Below are positions 1 through 8,113 of a DNA stretch of 64,000 nucleotides, in pieces. Made by a program: the position numbers and the translations under genes. The DNA is from Streptomyces sp. NBC_01351. GTDB taxonomy: Bacteria > Actinomycetota > Actinomycetes > Streptomycetales > Streptomycetaceae. Below the pieces are notes generated by a model. It worked only from the letters and a program-made list of their open reading frames with translations, did not search any database and was not told the origin of the DNA. The stretch lies in contig NZ_CP108356.1 in NCBI RefSeq assembly GCF_036237315.1, positions 186,001 through 250,000 on the forward strand, read 5' to 3'. Positions within the stretch are counted from its first letter, which is position 1. Every line of letters begins with the position of its first letter.

Positions 1-345
1 TCATGTCCGTCACCGCGACGCCACGCGGAACGAACCCGACCTTTACCGCCTTCGCCCTCCGGGCCACCAGCCTGCCAACTGCGCCGTCTGCGGGCTCCGC
101 TCACCCAGGGCCCCTGTCGACAGATCCCGCTGACCTGCTCAACCAGCTGCCAATCCAAGCGCCACTACTGGCGGACGAAGGAACGGCTCGCTACGACAGC
201 CTGATCCGTCCACCTCCGATGGGCAGACCCTCCAACTTCGATATCAGAGAACGGCGCGTGATGTACCCCGACAGTGAAGCTGTGCCGAGTGTCACCGAGG
301 TTGGACCGAGGGCCCTTGTCAGTGGAGTGCGCTTTCCTGTCCGTC
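1..345. other. Region before the first gene
   Basis: No gene is supported here. Open frames exist on both strands but show no recognisable domain, no convincing ribosome binding site and no conserved motif. The stretch probably holds the promoter of the SUKH gene that starts at 346 and perhaps the decayed end of a neighbour outside the window. Confidence 0.4.
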
Positions 346-1146
346 ATGGACCTCACGCAATCGATGCTCAACGACTTGCTGGACCGGATCGACGCCCCGG
401 GTGGATCTCTGCATCTGTCACTGGACACCGACCCGTACATGCTCGTAGAGAGGCTGGCCGACCGTTACGGAGCACCACGGACCCTGGTCTTGGACGGCTT
501 TACGGACCCGACCATCGACGAGTCCCGTGGCGCGGCTCTTCTCGCTGTCCTCGAAGGCCGGGGCGAGACGATTCGAGCCTGGGCGTACGGAGGTCAGTGG
601 ATCGGCGCCGGGACCGCTCGGGACGCGCAAGGGGTCGTCCGGCCGGTGCTGGCGGCCGTGCCGCGGCGCGTACCGGTGCCGGCTACAGGGGGGACCGGCC
701 GGGACGAGGACTGGGTTGAGCGGCTGGTAGCCATCACCGCCTGGACCTCGCCCCCGCAGCGGCCGGACATCGACTGGGCGCAGATCGAGGCAGAGGTGGG
801 TACGCGCCTTCCCGGCGACTACAAACGCATGGTGGAGACATTCGGGGAAGGCGCCTTCGACGGATACCTCACTCTGAACCAAGAACCGTGGACCCACCTC
901 CGCGAGGACGGCCTGCTCATCTGGGCAAGCACCGAGCACGAGAACCTGTACTGCTGGCAGACCGACGACAGCACCGACCCGGACCACTGGTCTGTCGCCA
1001 TCCGGACCTTCGACGACGACTTGGCCCCCTTCGACTGCTCGGCTGCGGAGTTCATCTGCCGCATCCTCCTTGACCCGCACCATCCGTTCACGATGGCCCA
1101 CTACTTCGACACCCACTGGTTCATGAACTACCGCGACAACGAGTGA
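346..1146 (+). CDS. SMI1/KNR4 (SUKH) family protein
   Basis: A 266-residue protein. The C-terminal half (about residues 130-260) has the SUKH pattern: a conserved 'RLPGDYKRMVETFGEG' segment, then 'LLIWAS' and a W-rich strand region 'DHWSVAI', ending in a helix with 'FICRIL'. SUKH proteins are cytoplasmic; many are immunity proteins for polymorphic toxins, others have unknown partners. The N-terminal 120 residues are not recognised. The frame is open further upstream, to 274, but the ATG at 346 (protein begins MDLTQS) gives a more normal N-terminus. A hairpin terminator follows at 1235-1260. No toxin gene lies beside it. The family call is fairly sure; the role is inferred. Confidence 0.8.
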   Translation: MDLTQSMLNDLLDRIDAPGGSLHLSLDTDPYMLVERLADRYGAPRTLVLDGFTDPTIDESRGAALLAVLEGRGETIRAWAYGGQWIGAGTARDAQGVVRPVLAAVPRRVPVPATGGTGRDEDWVERLVAITAWTSPPQRPDIDWAQIEAEVGTRLPGDYKRMVETFGEGAFDGYLTLNQEPWTHLREDGLLIWASTEHENLYCWQTDDSTDPDHWSVAIRTFDDDLAPFDCSAAEFICRILLDPHHPFTMAHYFDTHWFMNYRDNE

Positions 1147-1234
1147 CCCGACCGGCCACCATTGGTTACGTTCCAAGATCGGTTGGAATATGACTTCTCA
1201 CGCCACCACCCGCCGTTGAACCGGCATGCGAAAA

Positions 1235-1260
1235 GCCGCCATCGCGCAAGCGGTGGCGGC
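1235..1260. terminator. Hairpin terminator after the SUKH gene
   Basis: A 7-bp GCCGCCA/TGGCGGC stem with a 12-nt loop is preceded by AAAA and followed by CTTTCC, so it could act on both strands. It lies 88 bp downstream of the SUKH stop. Confidence 0.6.
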
Positions 1261-1384
1261 CTTTCCTCAGGTCACAGGGAGAGTCTCACCTCGCCGTTGA
1301 GATGGACGGCCAGGTACAGGGCGTCGAGGACTGTGCCAACGGGCGGAAAACGGTCGGGCGTAACGTGTTCGCGTTCGTCGGTCC

Positions 1385-1636
1385 CGGCTGTCGTACGGGC
1401 AGGCCCGCGCACTGCTGGACGAGCACACCGCCGCACGCGGGCCGGGCACGGTGGGATCTGCACGCGTACCGGCACTCCTCCCTGACCCACCTCGGCGAGG
1501 CGGGGCGAGTCTGCTGATGCTGATGGCGAAGTCCCGACACAAGAAGCCGGAAAATGTCCGCCGGTACTTCAAGCCCTCCCCGGAGGCCATCGCCGAGCTG
1601 ACCAGCCTGCTCGCCCCGGCAGACGCCCGGCGCTGA
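1385..1636 (+). pseudogene. Tyrosine recombinase (integrase) C-terminal fragment, frameshifted
   Basis: Three pieces in alternating frames read as one integrase tail. '[17 protein letters not shown]' begins at 1385. '[18 protein letters not shown]' follows at 1452-1505 in the next frame. '[20 protein letters not shown]' and the tail to 1636 return to the first frame. The catalytic Arg of the RHSSLTH box, the H of SRHKK and the nucleophile Tyr of VRRYF are visible, so this is the C-terminal third of a phage-type recombinase. Two compensating frameshifts (near 1450 and 1503) and the missing catalytic N-terminal half make it inactive. The bases just upstream (about 1270-1380) belong to something else, perhaps an opposite-strand fragment. 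Confidence 0.75.
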
Positions 1637-1991
1637 TCCGTCGGGGGCAGGGCTTGGCGCCCCGTGGGCCTCGTGGCGATGGCCGTGAGCATGTACGCCC
1701 CTCGTTACCCCGCAGCCACTGACCTGGGCGCCAGCAGAGTCACCCCTGCGGTCTCCGCGCGTCATCCGAATGTGCCGGAAATCTGACGGCAGAATGCGCC
1801 TGAGGGCCTTGGTGCAGGCGCTGTCGAAGTCGCATCTCGTTTGTCTGTGTCATCGGCCGGCCGAACAGGCAGGCCCGTGTCGGGGCGCGAGTCCGGGTCT
1901 CTCGGGCTGGACGTTCCCCGCGGGCGCGCCCTGACGTTCCCCGTCCGGGCGTCGGACGCCGTGACGGCTCCAACGACGACGGGAGATTTTT

Positions 1992-3833
1992 ATGAGTGCC
2001 TACCCGCCGATCGCCGATCACGGGATGGTCGGTGACCTTCAGACGGCCGCGTTGGTGTCCTCCGACGGGACGATCGACTGGTGGTGCACGCCCCGGTTCG
2101 ATTCGCCCAGCGTGTTCGCGTCGCTGCTCGACAGCGAACGCGGGGGTTACTGCCGGCTGGCCGCGCACCTTCCGGGCGGGCAGGAGCCGGAGGTCCGCCA
2201 GCTCTACCTCTCGGATACCGCTGTCCTGGTCACGCGCTTTATGGCGCCGGGCGGCGTCGGTGAGGTCGCCGACTTCATGACCCCTCTGACCACCGGGACC
2301 CCGACGGACCGGCACCGCCTGGTGAGGGTGGTCAGGGTGGTGCGGGGCAGCATGGACTTCCGCCTGACCTGCCGTCCGCGGTTCGACTACGGCCGCGCCT
2401 CGCACACCCTGGAGCGGACCGGCGAGGCGGCCGCGGTCTTCCACGGCCCCGGCACCGACCTGCACCTGCAGGTCACCGGCCCCTTCGTGCTCCACCCCGA
2501 TGACGACGACCTCACCGCCCGCTGCACCCTCACCGCCGGGCAGACCGCCGCCGTGGTCCTGACCTCCGATGCGAGCGGCGCCGCGGCCCCGGCGGAGCTG
2601 GTGCCCGAGGACATCCGGGCGGAGCTGGAGGCGTGCCGGAGGTTCTGGCACGGCTGGTTGCGCTCCTCCACCTACCGCGGCCGGTGGCGCGACATCGTCA
2701 ACCGCTCCGCGATCACCCTCAAGCTGCTCACCTACGCCCCCACCGGCGCTCCGATCGCCGCCGCGACCATGGGGCTGCCCGAGCAGATCGGCGGCGAGCG
2801 CAACTGGGACTACCGCTACACGTGGGTCCGTGACTCCTCCCTGGCCGTCAGGGCGCTGTCCGACCTCGGGTTCGCTGACGAGTCCGCAGCCTTCCGCCGC
2901 TGGCTGCGCGATCGCCTGGAGGCAGGCGGCACCGCCTCGGGCGAGCCGCTTCAGATCATGTACCGCATCGACGGGGACCCCCACCTGACCGAGGAAGTCC
3001 TGGACCACCTGGAGGGCTACGAGGGCTCGGCCCCCGTACGGGCGGGCAACGCGGCCGCCGACCAGATCCAGCTCGACATCTACGGCGAGGCCGCCGACGC
3101 CCTGGCCCAGGCCGGCGAGATGGGAGGAATCCGCGGCTGGAAGACGTTCGCCGACGTGCTGGACTGGCTCGCCGACCACTGGGACCGGCCCGACGAGGGC
3201 ATCTGGGAGACCCGCGGCGGGCAGCAGGAATTCACCTACAGCCGCCTCATGACCTGGGTCGCCTTCGACCGCGGCATCAAACTCGCGACCCTCCACTCCC
3301 GGCCCGCCGACACCGCTCGCTGGGCGCAGGCGCGCGACGCCGTGTTCCGGCAGATCGTCGAACGCGGCTGGAATGAGCAGCGGCAGGCGTTCGTCCAGCA
3401 CTACGCCACGGACGTCCTGGACGCTTCCCTGCTGCTGATGCCCCGCGTCGGATTCCTCTCTCCCACGGACCCGGCCTGGCTCAGCACCCTGGACGCCATG
3501 GAGCAGGAGCTCGTCAGCGACAGCCTCGTCTACCGGTACAACCCCGAGGCCTCCCCGGACGGACTGCGCGGCTCCGAAGGCACCTTCAACCTCTGCAGCT
3601 TCCTCTACGTCGAGGCGCTGGCCCGCTCGGGCCGACTCCACCAGGCCCGCTACGCCTTCGACAAGATGCTGACCTACGCCAACCACGTCGGCCTGTTCGC
3701 CGAGGAGATCGGCCCGTCCGGCGAACAGATCGGCAACTTCCCCCAGGCGTTCACGCACCTCGCCCTGGTGGCCGCGGCCATCGCCCTCGACGAGCAGCTC
3801 GACCAGGCGGAACGCGGCGGAACCGATGGCTGA
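1992..3833 (+). CDS. Glycoside hydrolase family 15 protein (trehalase/glucoamylase-like)
   Basis: 613 residues, normal for actinobacterial GH15 enzymes. It has the N-terminal beta-sandwich that begins 'PPIADHGMVGDLQTAALVS' and an (alpha/alpha)6 barrel from about residue 240. The barrel signature 'RNWDYRYTWVRDSSLAVRA' is near residues 269-287, and a C-terminal Glu-rich loop 'FAEEIGPSGEQIGNFPQAF' near 570-590 is the usual site of a catalytic carboxylate. Members cleave alpha-linked glucosides; several actinobacterial ones are trehalases, so trehalose is a plausible but unproven substrate. No signal peptide is visible, so it is probably cytoplasmic. A GGGAG ribosome binding site precedes the ATG. 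The stop overlaps the next gene by 8 bp (ATGGCTGA), indicating translational coupling with the transporter. Confidence 0.88.
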   Translation: MSAYPPIADHGMVGDLQTAALVSSDGTIDWWCTPRFDSPSVFASLLDSERGGYCRLAAHLPGGQEPEVRQLYLSDTAVLVTRFMAPGGVGEVADFMTPLTTGTPTDRHRLVRVVRVVRGSMDFRLTCRPRFDYGRASHTLERTGEAAAVFHGPGTDLHLQVTGPFVLHPDDDDLTARCTLTAGQTAAVVLTSDASGAAAPAELVPEDIRAELEACRRFWHGWLRSSTYRGRWRDIVNRSAITLKLLTYAPTGAPIAAATMGLPEQIGGERNWDYRYTWVRDSSLAVRALSDLGFADESAAFRRWLRDRLEAGGTASGEPLQIMYRIDGDPHLTEEVLDHLEGYEGSAPVRAGNAAADQIQLDIYGEAADALAQAGEMGGIRGWKTFADVLDWLADHWDRPDEGIWETRGGQQEFTYSRLMTWVAFDRGIKLATLHSRPADTARWAQARDAVFRQIVERGWNEQRQAFVQHYATDVLDASLLLMPRVGFLSPTDPAWLSTLDAMEQELVSDSLVYRYNPEASPDGLRGSEGTFNLCSFLYVEALARSGRLHQARYAFDKMLTYANHVGLFAEEIGPSGEQIGNFPQAFTHLALVAAAIALDEQLDQAERGGTDG

Positions 3834-5238
3834 CCCCGCCCCGGCCACACCTGCCGCCCTGCGGCGTGTCATCGCCCCGCTCGCCCTCGCCCAGTTCATC
3901 TGCAGCTTCGCCGGCTCCAACATGAACGTGATGATCAACGACATCAGCGAGGACCTCGACACGACCGTGCAGGGCGTCCAGGTCGCCATCACGATCTTCC
4001 TACTGGTGATGGCCGCCCTGATGATCCCCGGCGGCAAATTGACCGACCGCTACGGCCGCAAACGGTGCCTGCTCACCGGCCTCGTCATCTACGGCGTCGG
4101 CGCACTGCTCAGCGCCGCCGCACCGGGCCTGGGCGTCCTCATCCTGGGCAACTCCATCCTCGAAGGCGTCGGCACCGCCCTGCTCATCCCGCCCGTCTAC
4201 ATCCTCACCACACTGCTCTTCACCGACACGACCTCACGCGCCCGCGCATTCGGAATCATCATGGCGCTCGGAGGCATCGGCGCCGCGGCCGGGCCGCTGA
4301 TCGGGGGGCTCATCACCTCGGCACTCAGCTGGCGCGCCGCGTTCGTCTTCCAGGCCCTGGTCATCGTCGTGATCATCTTTCTCAGCCGCCGCATCGAGGA
4401 CCCCCTCCCGCCGGACCCGACCCGCCCCTTCGACACCGTCGGCACCGTACTGTCCGCCGTCGGCCTCGTCCTCGTCGTCACCGGCATCCTGGCCGCCGAC
4501 AACAACGCCTGGCTGATGCTCGCCCTCCTCGCCCTCGGCGCACTCTTCCTGTTCGCCTTCTTCCGCTGGGTCCGAGCCAGGGAACGCGCAGGCAAGGAAC
4601 CACTGCTCTCCACCAGCCTGTTCCGCATCCGCACCTCCAACCTCGGACTCGCCACCCAGAACACCCAGTGGCTACTCCTGATGGGGGTGTCCTTCACCGT
4701 GGCCTCCTACCTCCAGGTCGTCCGCGGCTACGACGCGATCCAGACCGGCGTGATCTTCACCGCGGCCACCCTCGGAATCCTCGTGTCCTCCCTCGCAGCC
4801 GAACGCCTCGCCAAGCGCCACACCCAGCGCACCCTCATCCTCACGGGATTCGTCACCACCATCGCCGGCATCGTCGTCCTGATCGTCGTGGTCGGCGGTT
4901 CCCCCAACCCCTGGGCCTTCGCCCCCGGACTCCTCCTCATCGGCCTCGGACTCGGCGTGATGCTCACCCCCTCGGTCAACATCGTCCAGTCGAGCTTCGC
5001 CGAGGACCAGCAGGGCGAGATCTCCGGCCTGTCCCGCAGCGTCTCCAACCTCGGCTCCTCCCTCGGCACGGCGATCGCCGGCACCATCCTCGTCGCCGGC
5101 CTCACCAGCCACGCCTACGCCGCCGCGATGATCACCCTGGCAGCCGTCGGACTCATCGGCCTCACCGCCGCCGTGCTCCTCCCTCACCACCCGCCGCACA
5201 CCCCCGCCCCCACCGGCCGACAAGCCAGCGCTGAGTGA
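3826..5238 (+). CDS. MFS transporter, DHA2/EmrB-like
   Basis: A 470-residue integral membrane protein with about 14 hydrophobic segments. The MFS loop 2-3 motif reads 'GGKLTDRYGRKRCLLTG' (about residues 66-82). A Gly/Pro-rich antiporter-type segment 'GGIGAAAGPLIGGLIT' (about 149-164) is typical of drug:H+ antiporters. The start ATG lies inside the last codons of the GH15 gene, so the two form an operon. The substrate is unknown; export of a sugar derivative or a drug are both possible. It has the same GC-rich codon use as its neighbour and no sign of damage. Confidence 0.88.
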   Translation: MADPAPATPAALRRVIAPLALAQFICSFAGSNMNVMINDISEDLDTTVQGVQVAITIFLLVMAALMIPGGKLTDRYGRKRCLLTGLVIYGVGALLSAAAPGLGVLILGNSILEGVGTALLIPPVYILTTLLFTDTTSRARAFGIIMALGGIGAAAGPLIGGLITSALSWRAAFVFQALVIVVIIFLSRRIEDPLPPDPTRPFDTVGTVLSAVGLVLVVTGILAADNNAWLMLALLALGALFLFAFFRWVRARERAGKEPLLSTSLFRIRTSNLGLATQNTQWLLLMGVSFTVASYLQVVRGYDAIQTGVIFTAATLGILVSSLAAERLAKRHTQRTLILTGFVTTIAGIVVLIVVVGGSPNPWAFAPGLLLIGLGLGVMLTPSVNIVQSSFAEDQQGEISGLSRSVSNLGSSLGTAIAGTILVAGLTSHAYAAAMITLAAVGLIGLTAAVLLPHHPPHTPAPTGRQASAE

Positions 5239-5397
5239 GGCAGAGGTCGCCTGCGGCGAGACTGCGGGTCGGTCTCCCTACCGGCCGGCCGGGCCTACCT
5301 CGGCCCGGTCTCCGGTGACGCCGGTCGGCTGGTGTACGTCCTGCGGCTGGACGTCGGCTCCCGCCCTACCCGGACGGGTAGGGCCGCTGGGTGCTTC

Positions 5398-5880
5398 TCA
5401 CTCCTCGTCGCCGACGCCCGGGGCACGCAGTGGCCACAGGCCTCCAGGCAGGTCCGGCAGGGAGAACGAGTATCGGCCCAGCATGTTGATGTGATGCCGC
5501 ACGAACGGTGAGAGGCGGGCCAGGTCCTCGTCACGGACGTCAAACCCGTCCGCGCGCAGCTGGGTGACGGCGGCGTCCATGTACCGGGTGTTGAACAGCA
5601 CCAGCGCATTCAGTACCAGGCCGAGCACGCCGATCTGGTCCTCCATGCCGTCCTGGTAGCGCTGGTAGAGCTGCCCGGCGCGGCCGTGGAAGATCTTCCG
5701 CGTTGGTGAAAGCCCCGTAGTCGGCCGTGCGGTCGATGCGCCACATCTTCTGGTCCGGCAGGTCCGCCGGCTGCGGCGCGTACGCGAACCCGGCGAGCGT
5801 GAGCAGCCCGAAGACGATGTGGCTGTAGCTCGCGGTGTCGGTGACGATCATCTCGGGGCGCTTGCCGCCGTCGCGGTCTT
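5398..5880 (-). pseudogene. Tn3-family transposase, C-terminal fragment
   Basis: Reading leftward from 5880, the sequence gives 'PEMIVTDTASYSHIVFGLL' followed by 'APQPADLPDQKMWRIDRTAD'. After a frame change near 5700 it continues as 'MEDQIGVLGLVLNALVLFNT' and the natural end 'LPDLPGGLWPLRAPGVGDEE'. This is the catalytic C-terminal part of a Streptomyces Tn3 transposase (Tn4556-like). It is cut at 5881 by an IS5-type end. The N-terminal part of what looks like the same gene is on the same strand at 11403-11670, next to another IS5 copy. About 400 residues of the middle of the protein are missing between the two pieces. Inactive. Confidence 0.82.
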
Positions 5881-5881
5881 A

Positions 5882-6003
5882 GGGCGCGTATCGAGTCGTG
5901 ATCATCGGGTGGTCCTGGTGAGGTCTTTGATCCAGATCATCGAGGCGTGCAGGTGGAGACTGGCGAGGTAGCTGTCGGGAGTCTTGTCGTATCGGGTGTC
6001 TCA
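5882..6003 (-). mobile_element. IS5-type element, 3'-end remnant
   Basis: About 120 bp that match, with a few differences, the 3' end of the IS at 10433-11402: both encode the tail 'MIWIKDLTRTTR' and then end in a terminal sequence starting GGGC. The copy begins GGGCGCGTATC at the Tn3 junction and stops inside the transposase reading frame near 6003. It represents a second insertion, or the left partner of a composite structure that lost most of its sequence. Confidence 0.75.
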
Positions 6004-6128
6004 CCGTCCCAGTTCCGGCCTCCTGGTACGTCACGCTCTGGGGCGGGTGAGGCACGTGGAGCCGACGTGAGCCGACCGGTGCACTGATGTCCGGGCGGGG
6101 ACTCATGGGACATGGCCCGGCACCCGGC

Positions 6129-6791
6129 TCAGGTTCCGGGGAGGATACGGCGCGTTTCGTAGGCCCACATCGCGATCTCGACCCGGTTGCGGGCGCCGAG
6201 CTTGGCCATCAGGCTGGCCAGATGCGTCTTCACCGTGCTGAGGCTGATGTGCAGTGCATCGGCGATCTCGGTGTTGGTCAGCCCGCGAGCGACGGCGAGG
6301 AGCACCTGCTCCTCGCGGGCGGTGACGGGGGAGACCGGCTGGGCCACGGGCCGGCCGGCGGGCAGGTCCGCGAATGCCTGGAGCAGACGGACGGTGACGC
6401 TGGGCGCGATGAGCGCCTCACCGTCGGACGCCGACCGTACGGCCTGCGCCAGAAGGTCCGGTCCCGTGTCCTTGAGGAGGAATCCGCGGGCGCCGGCACG
6501 CAGTGAGCCGTAGACGTACTCGTCGAGGTCGAACGTGGTGATGACGACCACGGCCAGCGGGTCGGCGACGCCCGGGCCGGCGACCAGCCGGGTGGCCTCG
6601 AGCCCGTCGAGTACGGGCATGCGGATGTCGAACAGGCAGACGTCGGGGCGTAGTTCGCGGGCCAGACGTACCGCTTCCCGCCCGTCGGCGGCCTCGCCGA
6701 CCACCTCGATGCCGGGCTGGGCGTTCAGCATGATCCGCAACCCGGTGCGGATGATCGTCTGGTCGTCAGCGACGAGGACGCGAATGGACAC
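6129..6791 (-). CDS. LuxR/NarL-family response regulator
   Basis: 220 residues from the GTG at 6791, which has GAGGAG nine bases upstream; the frame stays open to 6830 but that would add an odd N-terminus. The receiver domain (about 3-120) has the acidic pair D9/D10, the phosphoacceptor D55 in 'CLFDIRMP', a Thr in 'VVITTFD' and Lys in 'LLKDTG'. The C-terminal LuxR HTH (about 150-212) includes 'LTNTEIADALHISLSTVKTH'. The gene overlaps the end of the upstream histidine kinase gene by 26 bp, so the two are coexpressed. The divergent MMPL transporter behind the kinase is a plausible target. Confidence 0.93.
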   Translation of the reverse strand: MSIRVLVADDQTIIRTGLRIMLNAQPGIEVVGEAADGREAVRLARELRPDVCLFDIRMPVLDGLEATRLVAGPGVADPLAVVVITTFDLDEYVYGSLRAGARGFLLKDTGPDLLAQAVRSASDGEALIAPSVTVRLLQAFADLPAGRPVAQPVSPVTAREEQVLLAVARGLTNTEIADALHISLSTVKTHLASLMAKLGARNRVEIAMWAYETRRILPGT

Positions 6792-7938
6792 CGCTCTTGC
6801 TCCTCGCTCTCGGCAGTTCGGCTTCGACATGCCAGCCCCGGTCGGTACCCGGGCCGGCTTGTAGTGTGCCGCCGAGCAGGGTCGCGCGCTCGCGCAGTCC
6901 GGTAAGTCCGTATCCGTCGCGACCCCGGCCGGTGCGCCGGCCGTTGTCGCGCACGCTCACCCGTACCGTGTGCCGTTCCGCGGCGACCCGAACGACGAGC
7001 TCGGTCGCGTCGACCGCATGGCGCAGCGCGTTGGTCACCGACTCCTGCACGATCCGGTAGACGGCCGCGTCCACGGCCGGGGGCAGCGCGTCCAGTTCAC
7101 CGTCGAGCCCCAGGTCGACCCTGAGGCGACCACCCGGGGTGCGCACCAGGCGCTCCAGATCCGCGACTCCGGCAGGGGGCGCCAGCTCGGCGTCGACCCC
7201 GCGGTCGCGCAGCGTGGCGACCATGGCGCGCATTTCCTCCAGCGTGCGCGCCCCTTCCTCCTCGACCCCCTCCAGCGCCTCGACGGCGGCGGACGGGTCG
7301 GTGCCCGCGAGCACCCGGCCCGCCTGGGCGATGATCACCATGGCCGACACGTGGTGGGCCACCGTGTCGTGCAGTTCCCGGGCGAGCTGCTCGCGCTCGC
7401 GGGAGCGCACCTGCTCCAACTGCCGCTCGCGAGCGGTCACCCGGAACCGCACGGCAGCCCCGACCACGCCGGGCAGCAGGAGGACGACGAAGCCCGCGAC
7501 CTTTTCGACGACCGTGGTCCCGTCCGTGACGACACACAGCGCGCCGACCGCGAGGATCACCGCGCCGCCCAGCACGATCTCGCGTCCCGATCCCCACCGG
7601 AGCAGCGCGTACACCAGCACGAGCACGACCGCGCCGGTGTACAGGCCGACAGGCTCGCGCGGTGCGGCGACGAGCGAGGCCACCGGAAGCAGGACCACCG
7701 AGCCGAACGCCAGCGTCACCATCGCCAGCGGGCGGGTCCGGCGCCACAGGGGCAGCAGGCACAGCCATACGGTGAACACCACCGCCACCGGCCGCCACAC
7801 GACGTTCTCGCGCAGGGTGGCCTCCAGCGCCACACAGGCAAGGCCCGCGGCGAGCAGCGCCCAGTCCCGCCGCACCCGGGCGGGCGCGTCGGGCGGCCGG
7901 GGTTCGGTCCACAGGGTTCGCAGGTCGTCTCGGAGCAC
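6766..7938 (-). CDS. Sensor histidine kinase, NarL-type (HisKA_3)
   Basis: 390 residues. The N-terminal half carries about five to six hydrophobic segments (residues 25-170). A HisKA_3 dimerisation helix with the phospho-accepting His follows in 'QLARELHDTVAHHVSAM' (about 186-202). The HATPase domain has the N-box 'VQESVTNALRHA' and the G-box 'GYGLTGLRERATLLGG'. No extracytoplasmic sensing domain is seen, so the signal may be sensed in the membrane. It is the first gene of a two-gene operon with the response regulator and is divergent from the MMPL gene (175-bp gap at 7939-8113). Such trios often respond to cell-envelope or antibiotic stress; that is inference. Confidence 0.92.
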   Translation of the reverse strand: MLRDDLRTLWTEPRPPDAPARVRRDWALLAAGLACVALEATLRENVVWRPVAVVFTVWLCLLPLWRRTRPLAMVTLAFGSVVLLPVASLVAAPREPVGLYTGAVVLVLVYALLRWGSGREIVLGGAVILAVGALCVVTDGTTVVEKVAGFVVLLLPGVVGAAVRFRVTARERQLEQVRSREREQLARELHDTVAHHVSAMVIIAQAGRVLAGTDPSAAVEALEGVEEEGARTLEEMRAMVATLRDRGVDAELAPPAGVADLERLVRTPGGRLRVDLGLDGELDALPPAVDAAVYRIVQESVTNALRHAVDATELVVRVAAERHTVRVSVRDNGRRTGRGRDGYGLTGLRERATLLGGTLQAGPGTDRGWHVEAELPRARSKSGVHSRPRR

Positions 7939-8113
7939 GGTTCTCAGCCTAGGGGCCGCGGCGTGCCGCGCATCGGCCGAAAGGACGGGTCGTCACTCCG
8001 CCCCGGGGCCGACGGATCCGCGGCCCGCGGGCCGATGCCGCGGAGCGCCGTGGCGACGAGTCTCGGCATCGGCGGCCGTACAAGGACGGCCGCCGAGGTG
8101 GTTGGAGGACCCG

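Noticed and set aside
1740..4037. Long minus-strand open frame of 765 codons
   Set aside because: It is antisense to the GH15 gene and part of the MFS gene, which have clear motifs; its translation is low-complexity and matches no family. High GC keeps such shadow frames open.
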